Shown here: positions 54,199 to 62,477 of the stretch, piece by piece
Layout of the letters: each line of letters begins with the position of its first letter
Numbering within the stretch: position 1 is the stretch's first letter
Source of the DNA: Kitasatospora phosalacinea
GTDB taxonomy: Bacteria > Actinomycetota > Actinomycetes > Streptomycetales > Streptomycetaceae
NCBI RefSeq assembly: GCF_030268885.1
Contig: NZ_BSSA01000011.1
Span: forward strand, 124,001 to 188,000
DNA: 64,000 nucleotides
Reading direction: 5' to 3'
Translations under genes and position numbers: made by a program
The notes under the pieces: model-generated
What the model was told of the DNA's origin: nothing
The model's database searches: none
What the model saw: the letters and a program-made list of their open reading frames with translations, nothing else

Positions 54199-55356
54199 AT
54201 GTCTTCGACCGTTGCGAGCCACGAGCCGCTGTCCCCGTTGACGGCGGACAGCGCGGCCCCTGCCAAATCCGCCAAGCGTCCCCGGCTCTACGTGCTCGAC
54301 GGCCTGCGGCTGCTCGCCGCGATCGGCGTGCTGTGCTGGCACTGGCTCGGCGTCGAGCGCTTCCAGGGCGTCTGGCACGGCTCCCCGTCGAAGCTGATGC
54401 CGTTCGGTCACCTGATCGGCGCCTACAGCTGGACCGGCGTCCAGCTGTTCTTCCTGATCAGCGGCTTCGTCATCTGCATGTCCTGCTGGGGCCGCTCGAT
54501 CGGCGACTTCGTCACCTCGCGCATCGTCCGGCTCTACCCGGCGTACTGGGTGGCGGTGCTGGTCACCTCGGCCGTGCTGATGGTGGTCCCGACCATATGG
54601 GGCGACGACACCCACCACCCGACGCCGACCCGCATCCTGACCAACCTGACGATGTTCAACATGCCGCTCGGCGTCGGCAACATCGACCCGGTGTACTGGT
54701 CGCTCTGGGCCGAGATGCGGTTCTACGTGCTGTTCGGCCTGCTGCTGATCTGGGGCCTGACCTACAAGCGCGTGGTCGCGTTCTGCGGCGTCTGGGCGTT
54801 CCTCGCCACCATCTCGCCCTCGGTGAACCTGCCGATCCTCGAGACCATGGTGCAGTCCACCTACGCCTGGTACTTCATCGCGGGCATCGCGATGTACCTG
54901 ATGTACCGCTTCAAGCCGAACATGGTGCTCTGGGCGCTGATCGTCTACTGCTGGCTGATGGCCCAGGACCGGATGCGCGGCGTGATCGGCGGCTACGAGT
55001 ACGGCACCCAGCACCACCTGTCCTGGTACCTGGTCATGGCGTACGTCACCGCCGCCTTCCTGCTGGTGCTCGGCTCGGCGCTGGGCTGGTTCAACTGGAT
55101 CCGCTGGAAGTGGCTGACCGTCGCGGGCTCGCTGACCTACCCGCTGTACCTGCTGCACCAGGAGGTCGGCTTCCAGGTGATCACCCGGGTCAGCCGCCAC
55201 CTGGACCCGTACCCCACCTTCTTCCTGGTGCTGGCCGCGATGATGGTCGCCGCCTACCTGGTGCACCGGCTGGTCGAGGTGCCGCTCGCGCCCTGGATGA
55301 AGAAGAAGCTGGAGAGCGCCTTTGCACAGATCCGCCGCAACGGCGAACCCGACTGA
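54199..55356 (+). CDS. Acyltransferase 3 family membrane protein
   Basis: 385 residues, about ten membrane segments. The family's N-terminal motif YVLDGLRLLAAIGVLCWHWLG is clear, with the conserved His in that helix, followed by WTGVQLFFLISGFVICMSCWGRS. The family O-acylates surface sugars or other extracytoplasmic acceptors. ATG 54199. It heads the glycosylation cluster; a 10-bp hairpin follows its stop. Confidence 0.9.
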   Translation: MSSTVASHEPLSPLTADSAAPAKSAKRPRLYVLDGLRLLAAIGVLCWHWLGVERFQGVWHGSPSKLMPFGHLIGAYSWTGVQLFFLISGFVICMSCWGRSIGDFVTSRIVRLYPAYWVAVLVTSAVLMVVPTIWGDDTHHPTPTRILTNLTMFNMPLGVGNIDPVYWSLWAEMRFYVLFGLLLIWGLTYKRVVAFCGVWAFLATISPSVNLPILETMVQSTYAWYFIAGIAMYLMYRFKPNMVLWALIVYCWLMAQDRMRGVIGGYEYGTQHHLSWYLVMAYVTAAFLLVLGSALGWFNWIRWKWLTVAGSLTYPLYLLHQEVGFQVITRVSRHLDPYPTFFLVLAAMMVAAYLVHRLVEVPLAPWMKKKLESAFAQIRRNGEPD

Positions 55357-55373
55357 CCCGTCCGGGTGAAAAC

Positions 55374-55394
55374 CGGCGCGCGGCCCGCGCGCCG
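55374..55394 (+). terminator. Short hairpin after the acyltransferase gene
   Basis: CGGCGCGCGG and its complement separated by a single C, so the effective loop is small; 17 nt after the stop. Confidence 0.55.
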
Positions 55395-55501
55395 ACGGTC
55401 CCGATCCGGCCCCGTGCATATCCTGCCGGGGCCGGAGCCGTCCCCACCCCCGCCCACCCCCCGTCCGAGCCACTCGCACCCCGGCCCGGCAGGAGGAAAG
55501 C

Positions 55502-56749
55502 GTGACCGCCGAGGCCGACCGCCTGGACCAGCCGGGCCGCACGACACCGACCGGCGGCCCCGCCGGACCGGGCCCGGCCCGCACCGCGCGCCGGCTGCTG
55601 CGCTCCGGACGACTGCGCTGGACGGCGCTCGCCCTGGGCGGCTACGCCGCGGTGCGGCTGGTCGGCCTGGCCGCCGTGGTGGTCTGGGGCCACCGGCTCG
55701 ACCCCGGGCAGTCCGCCCTGCACCGGCTGGCCACCCTGTGGGACGCCCAGTGGTACCAGCACATCGTGGTGCACGGCTACACCGACCGGCTGGACGTCGG
55801 CGGCTACGCCAACGGCGTCCCCTACTCCACGCTGGCCTTCTTCCCGCTCTACCCCTGGCTGATCACCGCCGTCCACGCCGTGCTGCCGCTCAGCGTGGCG
55901 GGCTCCGCGCTGGCCGTCGCCTGGGCGGGCTCGCTGGCCGCCGCCTGGGGCGTCTTCGAGTTCGGCAGCCGCCTGTACTCCCGGCCCACCGGCCTGCTGC
56001 TGGTCCTGCTGTGGGGGGCCCTGCCCGGCGCGGTCGTCGAGTCGATGGCCTACAGCGAACCGCTCTTCACCGCCCTCGCCGCCTGGGCCCTGCTCGCCCT
56101 GCTGCTGCGCCGCTGGCTGACCGCCGGACTGCTCTCCACCCTGGCCTGCCTGACCCGCCCCACCGGCATCGCCGTCGCCGCCGCCGTCGGCGTCGCCGCG
56201 CTGCTCGCCCTGGTCACCGCGGTCCGCCGCCGCGACGCCACCGGCTGGGTCCGGCCGGTGGCCGCCGCCGCCGTCGCCCCGCTCGGCTTCGTCGGCTACC
56301 TCGCCTGGGTCGGCCACCGCCGGGGCCGCTGGGACGCCTACTTCGAGGTCCAGCGCGCCTGGGACTCGCACTTCGACTTCGGCCGCAGCACCGCCTCCTC
56401 CTACTACCGGCTGCTGTTCTCCGCGCAGCCGGTCTGGCTGACCGAGGCGGTCACCGCGATCGTGCTGATCGGGTACGTCGTGCTGTTCGCGGTCGGCGTC
56501 CTGCAGCGCCAGCCGCCCTGGCTGCTGACGTACGGCGCGGTGCTGCTGCTGGTCGCGCTCGGCGACGCCGCGTACTTCAACTCCAGGGTCCGTTTCCTGC
56601 TCCCGGCCTTCTCCCTGCTGCTGCCCGCGGCCCTCGGGCTGGCGCGGTTGCGCAACCGGGCGGCCACTATGCTGGTCGTCGTTTCGGCAGCGGCGTGCTC
56701 CGCCGTCTACGGCGGCTATCTGACCTGGGTCTACCCGGACGCCCCCTGA
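55502..56749 (+). CDS. GT-C-fold membrane mannosyltransferase (PIG-V-like)
   Basis: 415 residues with around ten membrane segments. The first periplasmic loop carries the GT-C-type acidic motif WDAQWYQHIVVHGY and later FFPLYPWLI, both typical of PIG-V-like and related actinobacterial mannosyltransferases that use polyprenyl-phosphate-linked sugars. GTG start with AGGAGGAAAGC ideally placed. The next GT gene begins 51 nt downstream. Acceptor unknown. Confidence 0.82.
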   Translation: MTAEADRLDQPGRTTPTGGPAGPGPARTARRLLRSGRLRWTALALGGYAAVRLVGLAAVVVWGHRLDPGQSALHRLATLWDAQWYQHIVVHGYTDRLDVGGYANGVPYSTLAFFPLYPWLITAVHAVLPLSVAGSALAVAWAGSLAAAWGVFEFGSRLYSRPTGLLLVLLWGALPGAVVESMAYSEPLFTALAAWALLALLLRRWLTAGLLSTLACLTRPTGIAVAAAVGVAALLALVTAVRRRDATGWVRPVAAAAVAPLGFVGYLAWVGHRRGRWDAYFEVQRAWDSHFDFGRSTASSYYRLLFSAQPVWLTEAVTAIVLIGYVVLFAVGVLQRQPPWLLTYGAVLLLVALGDAAYFNSRVRFLLPAFSLLLPAALGLARLRNRAATMLVVVSAAACSAVYGGYLTWVYPDAP

Positions 56750-56800
56750 CGCCGAAGCACCGAACCGGTCCTTGCACACATGCGTCCTAAGGGGAAAGAC

Positions 56801-58327
56801 GTGGCGGAAGCCGCCGTGGCCGAACAGTCGGCCACCGAACGAAAGGGCTCCGCCGCTCCGGCCGGACGGTTCGCCGCACTACCGCCGTGGGTGGTGAACA
56901 CCCTGTGGGTGTGGCCGATGCTGATCACCCTCGGCCTGGGCATACGGGGGTCCTGGCGGCCGCAGCTGTGGCGCGACGAGCTGGCCTCCTGGAGCGCCGC
57001 GGAGCGCAGCACCGGCGAACTGCTGGACATGCTGCACCACGTCGACGCCGTCTCCGGCGCCTACTACCTGCTGCTGCACTTCTGGATCGGCTGGTTCGGC
57101 GACTCCGCCACCTCGATGCGGCTGCCCTCCGCGCTCGCGATGGCCGGGGCCGCCGCGTTCGTCGTGCTGATCGCCCGCAAGCAGTTCGGCAGCGCCTGGA
57201 CCGGGCTGGTCGCCGGACTGCTGTTCGCGGTCGTCCCCTCGGTCTCCGGCTTCGCCCAGCAGGTCCGCGGCTACGCCTTCGTGGTGCTGTTCGTCGCCGC
57301 GGGCACCTGGGCGCTGCTGCGCGCCCTGGAGCGGCCGACCTGGCTGCGCTGGCTCTCCTACGCGGCCTGCGTGGCGACGGCCGGGCTGTTCCACATGATC
57401 TCGCTGGTGTTCCTGCTGCCGCACGCCGTCGTGGTGGCGCTGCGCTGGTGGCCGGCCCGGGACCGGCGGCTGCTGTTCGGCTTCCCGGCGGCGGTCGCGG
57501 TGGCGATCCTCCCGCTCGTCCCGCTGGTGCTGCTGGGCCGCCGGCAGGTCGGCCGGCAGATCTCCTGGATCACCAAGCCCGACCTGACCTCCTTCCAGCC
57601 CTTCTGGAACGGCGTGTTCGGCGACCCGCTGGTCGGCGGCATCTTCCTGGCGATGGCCGTGATGCCGCTGGCGTGGAGCGGGAACCGCCGCCGGGCGGTC
57701 GAGATCGGCATGATCGCGGCGCTGCCGATCGCCGCGGTCTACCTCGTCTCGCAGGGCAAGACCTCGTACTTCATGGACCGCTACCTGCTGTTCACCGTGC
57801 CCGCCTGGTGCGTGGTGGCCGCCGCGGCGATCACCGCGCTGCGGCCCCGGGTGTGGATGGCGCTGGTGTTCCTGCTCGGCACCGGCTACCTCGGCATGGA
57901 CACCCAGGAGCACCTGCGCGTCACCACCGCGCACGAGTACTCCGACGAGCGCGGCGCGGCCCGGACCATCGCGGCCGGGTACCGGCCCGGCGACGCGGTC
58001 CTCCCGGTCCGCGGCGACGAGGCGTGGATGATGATGGACATCGCGCTGGACTACTACCTGCCGGACCGCGTCCAGCCGAAGGACGTGTTCGTCGCCAAGA
58101 GCGCGATCGACCGCAACGACCTGTTCGCCAAGGAGTGCCCCGACCCGGCCGCCTGCCTCGGCGACACCCAGCGGATCTGGATGGTCACCTACGCCTTCGA
58201 GAACAAGGGCGACCCCTTCGAGGGCCTGCCGCCCGCCCAGACCGCACTGCTCAAGTCGAAGTTCGCCCCGGTCGAGGTCACCAAGGTCCGTCAGATGACC
58301 GTGACCCTGCTGCAGCGCACCTCCTGA
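56801..58327 (+). CDS. GT-C/GT39-like membrane glycosyltransferase
   Basis: 508 residues, about ten to twelve membrane segments, then a ~110-residue C-terminal soluble part. The first loop after helix 1 has LWRDELASWSAAERS, the acidic motif of the PMT/ArnT-like family, followed by HHVDAVSGAYYLLLHFWIG. GTG 56801 is preferred because AAGGGGA ends 6 nt upstream; an in-frame ATG at 56780 is weaker. Convergent with the next gene and terminated by a perfect palindrome. Confidence 0.82.
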   Translation: MAEAAVAEQSATERKGSAAPAGRFAALPPWVVNTLWVWPMLITLGLGIRGSWRPQLWRDELASWSAAERSTGELLDMLHHVDAVSGAYYLLLHFWIGWFGDSATSMRLPSALAMAGAAAFVVLIARKQFGSAWTGLVAGLLFAVVPSVSGFAQQVRGYAFVVLFVAAGTWALLRALERPTWLRWLSYAACVATAGLFHMISLVFLLPHAVVVALRWWPARDRRLLFGFPAAVAVAILPLVPLVLLGRRQVGRQISWITKPDLTSFQPFWNGVFGDPLVGGIFLAMAVMPLAWSGNRRRAVEIGMIAALPIAAVYLVSQGKTSYFMDRYLLFTVPAWCVVAAAAITALRPRVWMALVFLLGTGYLGMDTQEHLRVTTAHEYSDERGAARTIAAGYRPGDAVLPVRGDEAWMMMDIALDYYLPDRVQPKDVFVAKSAIDRNDLFAKECPDPAACLGDTQRIWMVTYAFENKGDPFEGLPPAQTALLKSKFAPVEVTKVRQMTVTLLQRTS

Positions 58328-58352
58328 CCCGGCCGCTGCCGACCGGACGGAC

Positions 58353-58402
58353 GCCGGAAGGGCCCGGGACGCCTCCGCGGAGGCGTCCCGGGCCCTTCCG
58401 GC
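58353..58402. terminator. Perfect 50-nt palindrome between convergent genes
   Basis: Every base from 58353 to 58402 pairs with its mirror position: 25-bp arms, no loop. It lies between the stops of two convergent glycosyltransferase-type genes and should end transcription both ways. Confidence 0.92.
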
Positions 58403-58417
58403 ACCACGGGGGAACGG

Positions 58418-60850
58418 TCAGCGCAGCTCGTAGACGCCGATCCGGCCGTTGTCGAACACCTTGGTGGCCAGCGCCGCCAGCGCGGGCGACTCGGCGCGGA
58501 CCTTGCGGTTCACGAACAGGTAGCGCACGTGGTGCTCGCCGTGCAGCTGCGCCAGCACCTGCGCGGTCGGCCGGTAGAACGCCTCGTCGTTCAGCGCCAG
58601 CAGCGGCTGGTCCCAGAAGTTCGGGTCGGTGCCGGCCATCACCCGCGGGGCGAAGGCCCAGCCCTCGACCAGCACCGAGCGCTCCGAGTAGGCGCTCAGC
58701 GCGAAGTCCCGGTAGTCGTTGCACGGGGCGGCCGGGTCGGCGAAGTCGTCGTACGACCAGCAGTGCTCGTTGGTCGCCAGCACGTCCGTCGGCTCGCTGT
58801 GCGCACGCACCCAGCGGGCCGCGTCCACCTTGCCGGCGGGCAGCGGCATCGAGCCCCAGACCGTCGCGTCCCAGACCGGCTTGGGCAGGTCCAGCACCAG
58901 CGTCGGGGCGCCCGCCAGCAGCGCGGCGGTCAGCAGCACCACGCCGCCGCGGCGGCGCATCCGCGGCAGCGCGCGGGACAGGCCCCACCACAGCAGCGCG
59001 CACAGCACGCCGAGGCCGAGCAGCGCCAGGCCGGCCGCGACGATCGGGAACAGCCCGGACGCGGAGCCGTTCCCGTCCGGGTTGCCGCTCAGGAAGGCGC
59101 GCAGGAAGCCGCTCCTCGTCGGGTGCAGGCCGTGCAGGTGCCGGGAGAGCCGGTCCAGCCAGGCGTAGTCGTGCTTGTCGACGACGAACCAGGTCAGCAG
59201 CACCGTCCAGCCCGTCGCGAAGGCGGCCAGCCCGACCCGCCCGGCCCGGCCGAGGTCGGCCCGCTCGAAGGACTCGCAGTAGCCCCAGGCGGACAGCAGC
59301 ACGCCGAAGACCAGGCCCGCGTGCGTGAAGTAGCCGGCGTTCCAGCCGCTCACCAGGACGAACACCGCCGGACCGGCCACGGCGCCGCCGAGCAGGAACC
59401 ACTGCACCGGCTCCAGCCTCAACCGGCTGCGCCACAGCAGCGGCAGCGCGCCCGCCACCCGCAGCTGGGTGTTGACCACGAAGGCGAACAGCACCAGCGC
59501 CACCACCACGGCCTGGCCGGAGGCGCCGCGCAGGCCCTGCGGGTCGGCCCAGCCGTAGCGGAGGTTGGAGAACGGGTCCACGGCCAGGCCGTACGTCTTG
59601 AACGCGAAGATCACCGCGGTGGAGAACAGCTGGGCGGCGGCCACGATCGCGCCGAGCCCGACCACCGTCCACGGGATCCGCCGGTTCACCAGCAGCCCGA
59701 CCGCGCCCGCCAGCGCGAGGCCCGCCAGGGTGACCGGGACGGAGGTGGCCTTGGCGGCGCTGGAGGCGAAGGCGAACAGCACCGTCAGCACGTACGCGGC
59801 GCGGCCGCCCAGCAGCGGCACCGGCGACCCGGTCTCCCGCTCGGGGCGGCGCAGCGCGTCGCCCGCGGTGGCGACCAGCGCCAGCAGCAGCGGCTGGCTG
59901 TACGTCATGGAGACGCTGCCCCACACCATCAGCGTGGTCTGCGGCGAACCGAACGGGGTCTGGCCGTGCCCGCCGTTGAACTCGCCGACCGCGAACAGCA
60001 GCAGGCCCGCGATCGGGCCGGCCCAGATCCGGCCGCTGAGCCGGTGCGCGACCACCGCGGCGACCAGCATGGTCAGCGCGCACAGCGCCGGGATCATCAG
60101 CCGCAGCTGCACCACCGGCAGGTCGAGGTGGCCGACCAGGCTGGTCATCGCCTCGTGCACGAACGCGAACCAGTGGTACTGCAGCGGTTCGCCGGACGCC
60201 TGCGGCAGGGTCAGCGGGAAGGAGTGCTTGGCGTTGCCGGCCAGCGACATCTGGTACGACAGGTCGATGAACTGGCGGCTGGCGTCGTCCGCGGGCATCA
60301 GCGGCGTGCGCGACAGGTACGTCCGGTACAGGTAGGCGCTGGTCAGCGCGACCGTCCCGGCCACCGCCCAGGACCAGCCCACCGGGACCTTCCGGTAGCC
60401 GCGCACCCACCAGTGCCGGCGCAGCCGCGGCACCGCGGCGAACGGCACGACCACCAGCAGCGGCCAGAGCACCGCCGCCCCGGCCAGGCCCAGCGGCAGG
60501 AACAGCGCCCAGGCGGCGAGCTCCAGCACCAGGCCGGTGACCGCGCCCAGGACCAGGTCCTCCAGCAGGGTGTGCGGTGCGCGGCGCAGCGAGCGGTACA
60601 CCAGCGTGCCGGGCAGCAGCACACCCCAGACTATGTAGAACCCGTACCTGGCTATGGAGTTCAGCGGGGTGTCGGACGCCACCAGGGTGGCCAGCAGCAG
60701 GGCCAGGGCGGCGACGGCGGGCAGGAAGCGCCACGCCGCGCCGAGCGCCCCCGGGCCCTCCAGCCGGCCCCGGAGGCCGTCCGGACGCCGGGAGCCGGGA
60801 ACCGCGGGCGGGGAGTCCGCCGCCACGGGGGTGTCGTGAAAGGTGCCCAT
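58418..60850 (-). CDS. Large polytopic membrane protein, probable GT-C glycosyltransferase
   Basis: 810 residues with roughly twelve to fourteen membrane segments up to about 610, then a ~180-residue extracytoplasmic C-terminal domain (AGTDPNFWDQPLLAL, VRYLFVNRKVR). The first big loop has DDASRQFIDLSYQMSLAG and PLQYHWFAFVHEAMTSL, compatible with a GT-C active-site loop, but no family-defining motif is certain. The start ATG 60850 follows GGGGGAG about 11 nt upstream. Divergent from the GT2 gene. Function inferred from topology and company. Confidence 0.7.
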   Translation of the reverse strand: MGTFHDTPVAADSPPAVPGSRRPDGLRGRLEGPGALGAAWRFLPAVAALALLLATLVASDTPLNSIARYGFYIVWGVLLPGTLVYRSLRRAPHTLLEDLVLGAVTGLVLELAAWALFLPLGLAGAAVLWPLLVVVPFAAVPRLRRHWWVRGYRKVPVGWSWAVAGTVALTSAYLYRTYLSRTPLMPADDASRQFIDLSYQMSLAGNAKHSFPLTLPQASGEPLQYHWFAFVHEAMTSLVGHLDLPVVQLRLMIPALCALTMLVAAVVAHRLSGRIWAGPIAGLLLFAVGEFNGGHGQTPFGSPQTTLMVWGSVSMTYSQPLLLALVATAGDALRRPERETGSPVPLLGGRAAYVLTVLFAFASSAAKATSVPVTLAGLALAGAVGLLVNRRIPWTVVGLGAIVAAAQLFSTAVIFAFKTYGLAVDPFSNLRYGWADPQGLRGASGQAVVVALVLFAFVVNTQLRVAGALPLLWRSRLRLEPVQWFLLGGAVAGPAVFVLVSGWNAGYFTHAGLVFGVLLSAWGYCESFERADLGRAGRVGLAAFATGWTVLLTWFVVDKHDYAWLDRLSRHLHGLHPTRSGFLRAFLSGNPDGNGSASGLFPIVAAGLALLGLGVLCALLWWGLSRALPRMRRRGGVVLLTAALLAGAPTLVLDLPKPVWDATVWGSMPLPAGKVDAARWVRAHSEPTDVLATNEHCWSYDDFADPAAPCNDYRDFALSAYSERSVLVEGWAFAPRVMAGTDPNFWDQPLLALNDEAFYRPTAQVLAQLHGEHHVRYLFVNRKVRAESPALAALATKVFDNGRIGVYELR

Positions 60851-61344
60851 GAGAGTGTCTTCTCCCCCTGGAGTGCTCGGTGGCTCTGCGCCGACCTGGA
60901 GTACGAGGCGGTGCCGGCCGCGGCTCGGGAGCGGGGGCGGGGCCTCGGGGGAGGGGACCGCCTTACCGCCGGGCAGCGGCGTAGGCGGTCGGTGACGAGC
61001 GGTAGTCCTGAGGTGGAACGACTCCGGCTCGACAGTGCGGACTTCGTTAGCATGCCGTACGCGATCCACAGGCTACCAGCACGGTCCGGCGGCCTCCCGG
61101 GGCCGGGCACCGGACGGACCGCGGTCCGACAGGCCCGCCGAGGTCCCCGCCGGACCGCGGGCCCGGCCGGTGTCCGACGCCTCCGCCCGGCCGGCGCCGC
61201 CCCTGCGAGCCCGGCGCGCCGTGGCCGGGGTTCCCGGGAACTCGGGTGACGGACCGGCAGGGAGCGCCTTGCTAGGATGCGCTCGATCAATCGAACCCCT
61301 GCGTCATTGACTCATCGAACCACTCTTCTCTGGCGGGAAACCCC
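60851..61344. other. 494-nt divergent intergenic region
   Basis: No supported ORF. It should hold promoters of the 810-residue membrane protein and of the GT2 gene. TAGGAT at 61273-61278 is a possible -10 for the latter, with a leader of about 60 nt. Near-identical TCGAACC motifs occur at about 61290 and 61314. Confidence 0.45.
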
Positions 61345-62340
61345 ATGGCGGCTGCACGAGCCACGACGACCCTGTCCGTCGTCATCCCGATGTACAACGA
61401 GGAGGCCGCCCTGCCGGCCCTCGTCGCCCGTCTCCGCCCCGCGCTGGACGGCACCAACGTCTCCTACGAGGTCGTGGCCGTGGACGACGGCAGCGCCGAC
61501 CGCACCGCGGAGCTCCTGGAGGAGATACGCCAGGGCTGGTCGGAGCTGCGCATCGTCAAGCTGCGCCGCAACTCCGGGCACCAGGCCGCGCTGACCGCCG
61601 GTCTGCACAGTTCGGTCGGCGACTACGTCGCCAGCATCGACGCCGACCTGCAGGACCCGCCGGAGAAGATTCCGGAGATGCTGGAGCTCGCCCGGCGCGA
61701 CAAGCTCGACATCGTCTACGGCGTCCGCTCCGACCGCAGCACCGACACCGGCTTCAAGCGCTGGACCGCGGGCGCGTACTACTGGCTGATGCGCCGCATG
61801 GTCGGCAAGCGGGTGCCCTCCCAGGCGGGCGACTTCCGGCTGCTCAGCCGCGAGGCCGTGGACGCCCTCAAGTCGCTCCCGGACCAGCAGCAGGTCTACC
61901 GCCTGCTGGTGCCGTGGCTGGGCTTCCCCAGCGGGCAGGTCACCTACTTCCGCGAGGAGCGCGTCGCGGGCGAGACCAAGTACCCGCTGAGCAAGATGAT
62001 CCGCCTCGCGATCGACAGCATCACCAACTTCTCCGCCGCGCCGCTGCGGATCGCGACCTGGCTGGGCGTGCTGAGCTTCTTCGGCTGCTTCGCGATGCTG
62101 GCCGCCACCATCGGCATCTACCTGGCCGGCCACACCGTGCCCGGCTGGACCTCGCTGTTCGTCGCGATGCTGTTCATCGGCGGCATCCAGCTGATCTGCG
62201 TGGGCCTGCTCGGCGAGTACATCGGCCGGATCTACACCGCGGTGCAGAAGCGACCGACCTTCTTCATCGGCTACGACTCGGCCGACGCCCCGCAGCAGCG
62301 CGGCGCCGACCGCGGCGAGCGGGTCGACGTCGGCGTCTGA
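61345..62340 (+). CDS. Polyprenyl-phosphate glycosyltransferase (GT2, DPM1/GtrB-like)
   Basis: 331 residues. GT2 domain (about 1-235): VIPMYNEEAALPALV, VDDGSADRTAEL, the DAD motif in ASIDADLQDPPE, and QAGDFRLLSREAV. Two C-terminal membrane segments follow (about 238-300), as in GtrB. It should transfer a sugar from a nucleotide donor to polyprenyl phosphate on the cytoplasmic face, supplying lipid-linked donors for the GT-C enzymes next door. A 15-bp terminator follows. Confidence 0.9.
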   Translation: MAAARATTTLSVVIPMYNEEAALPALVARLRPALDGTNVSYEVVAVDDGSADRTAELLEEIRQGWSELRIVKLRRNSGHQAALTAGLHSSVGDYVASIDADLQDPPEKIPEMLELARRDKLDIVYGVRSDRSTDTGFKRWTAGAYYWLMRRMVGKRVPSQAGDFRLLSREAVDALKSLPDQQQVYRLLVPWLGFPSGQVTYFREERVAGETKYPLSKMIRLAIDSITNFSAAPLRIATWLGVLSFFGCFAMLAATIGIYLAGHTVPGWTSLFVAMLFIGGIQLICVGLLGEYIGRIYTAVQKRPTFFIGYDSADAPQQRGADRGERVDVGV

Positions 62341-62357
62341 CCTGCCGTGACTCCGGG

Positions 62358-62390
62358 ACGGCCCGGCCCCCGCAGCGGGGGCCGGGCCGT
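62358..62390 (+). terminator. Terminator after the GT2 gene
   Basis: 15-bp perfect stem (62358-62372 with 62376-62390) and a 3-nt loop, 18 nt after the stop. Confidence 0.88.
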
Positions 62391-62462
62391 TCGCGCTGCC
62401 CGGGCCCGGCTGCAGGGGCGTCGCCGCTGCCGGGAGCGGCCCGGGATGTCGGCGGCGGGCCA

Positions 62463-62468
62463 TAGACT
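62463..62468 (+). promoter_or_regulatory. -10 element for pcrA
   Basis: TAGACT, 9 nt before ATG 62478. AAGGG lies in between but would be at the very 5' end of the transcript. Confidence 0.45.
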
Positions 62469-62477
62469 CGAAGGGCC

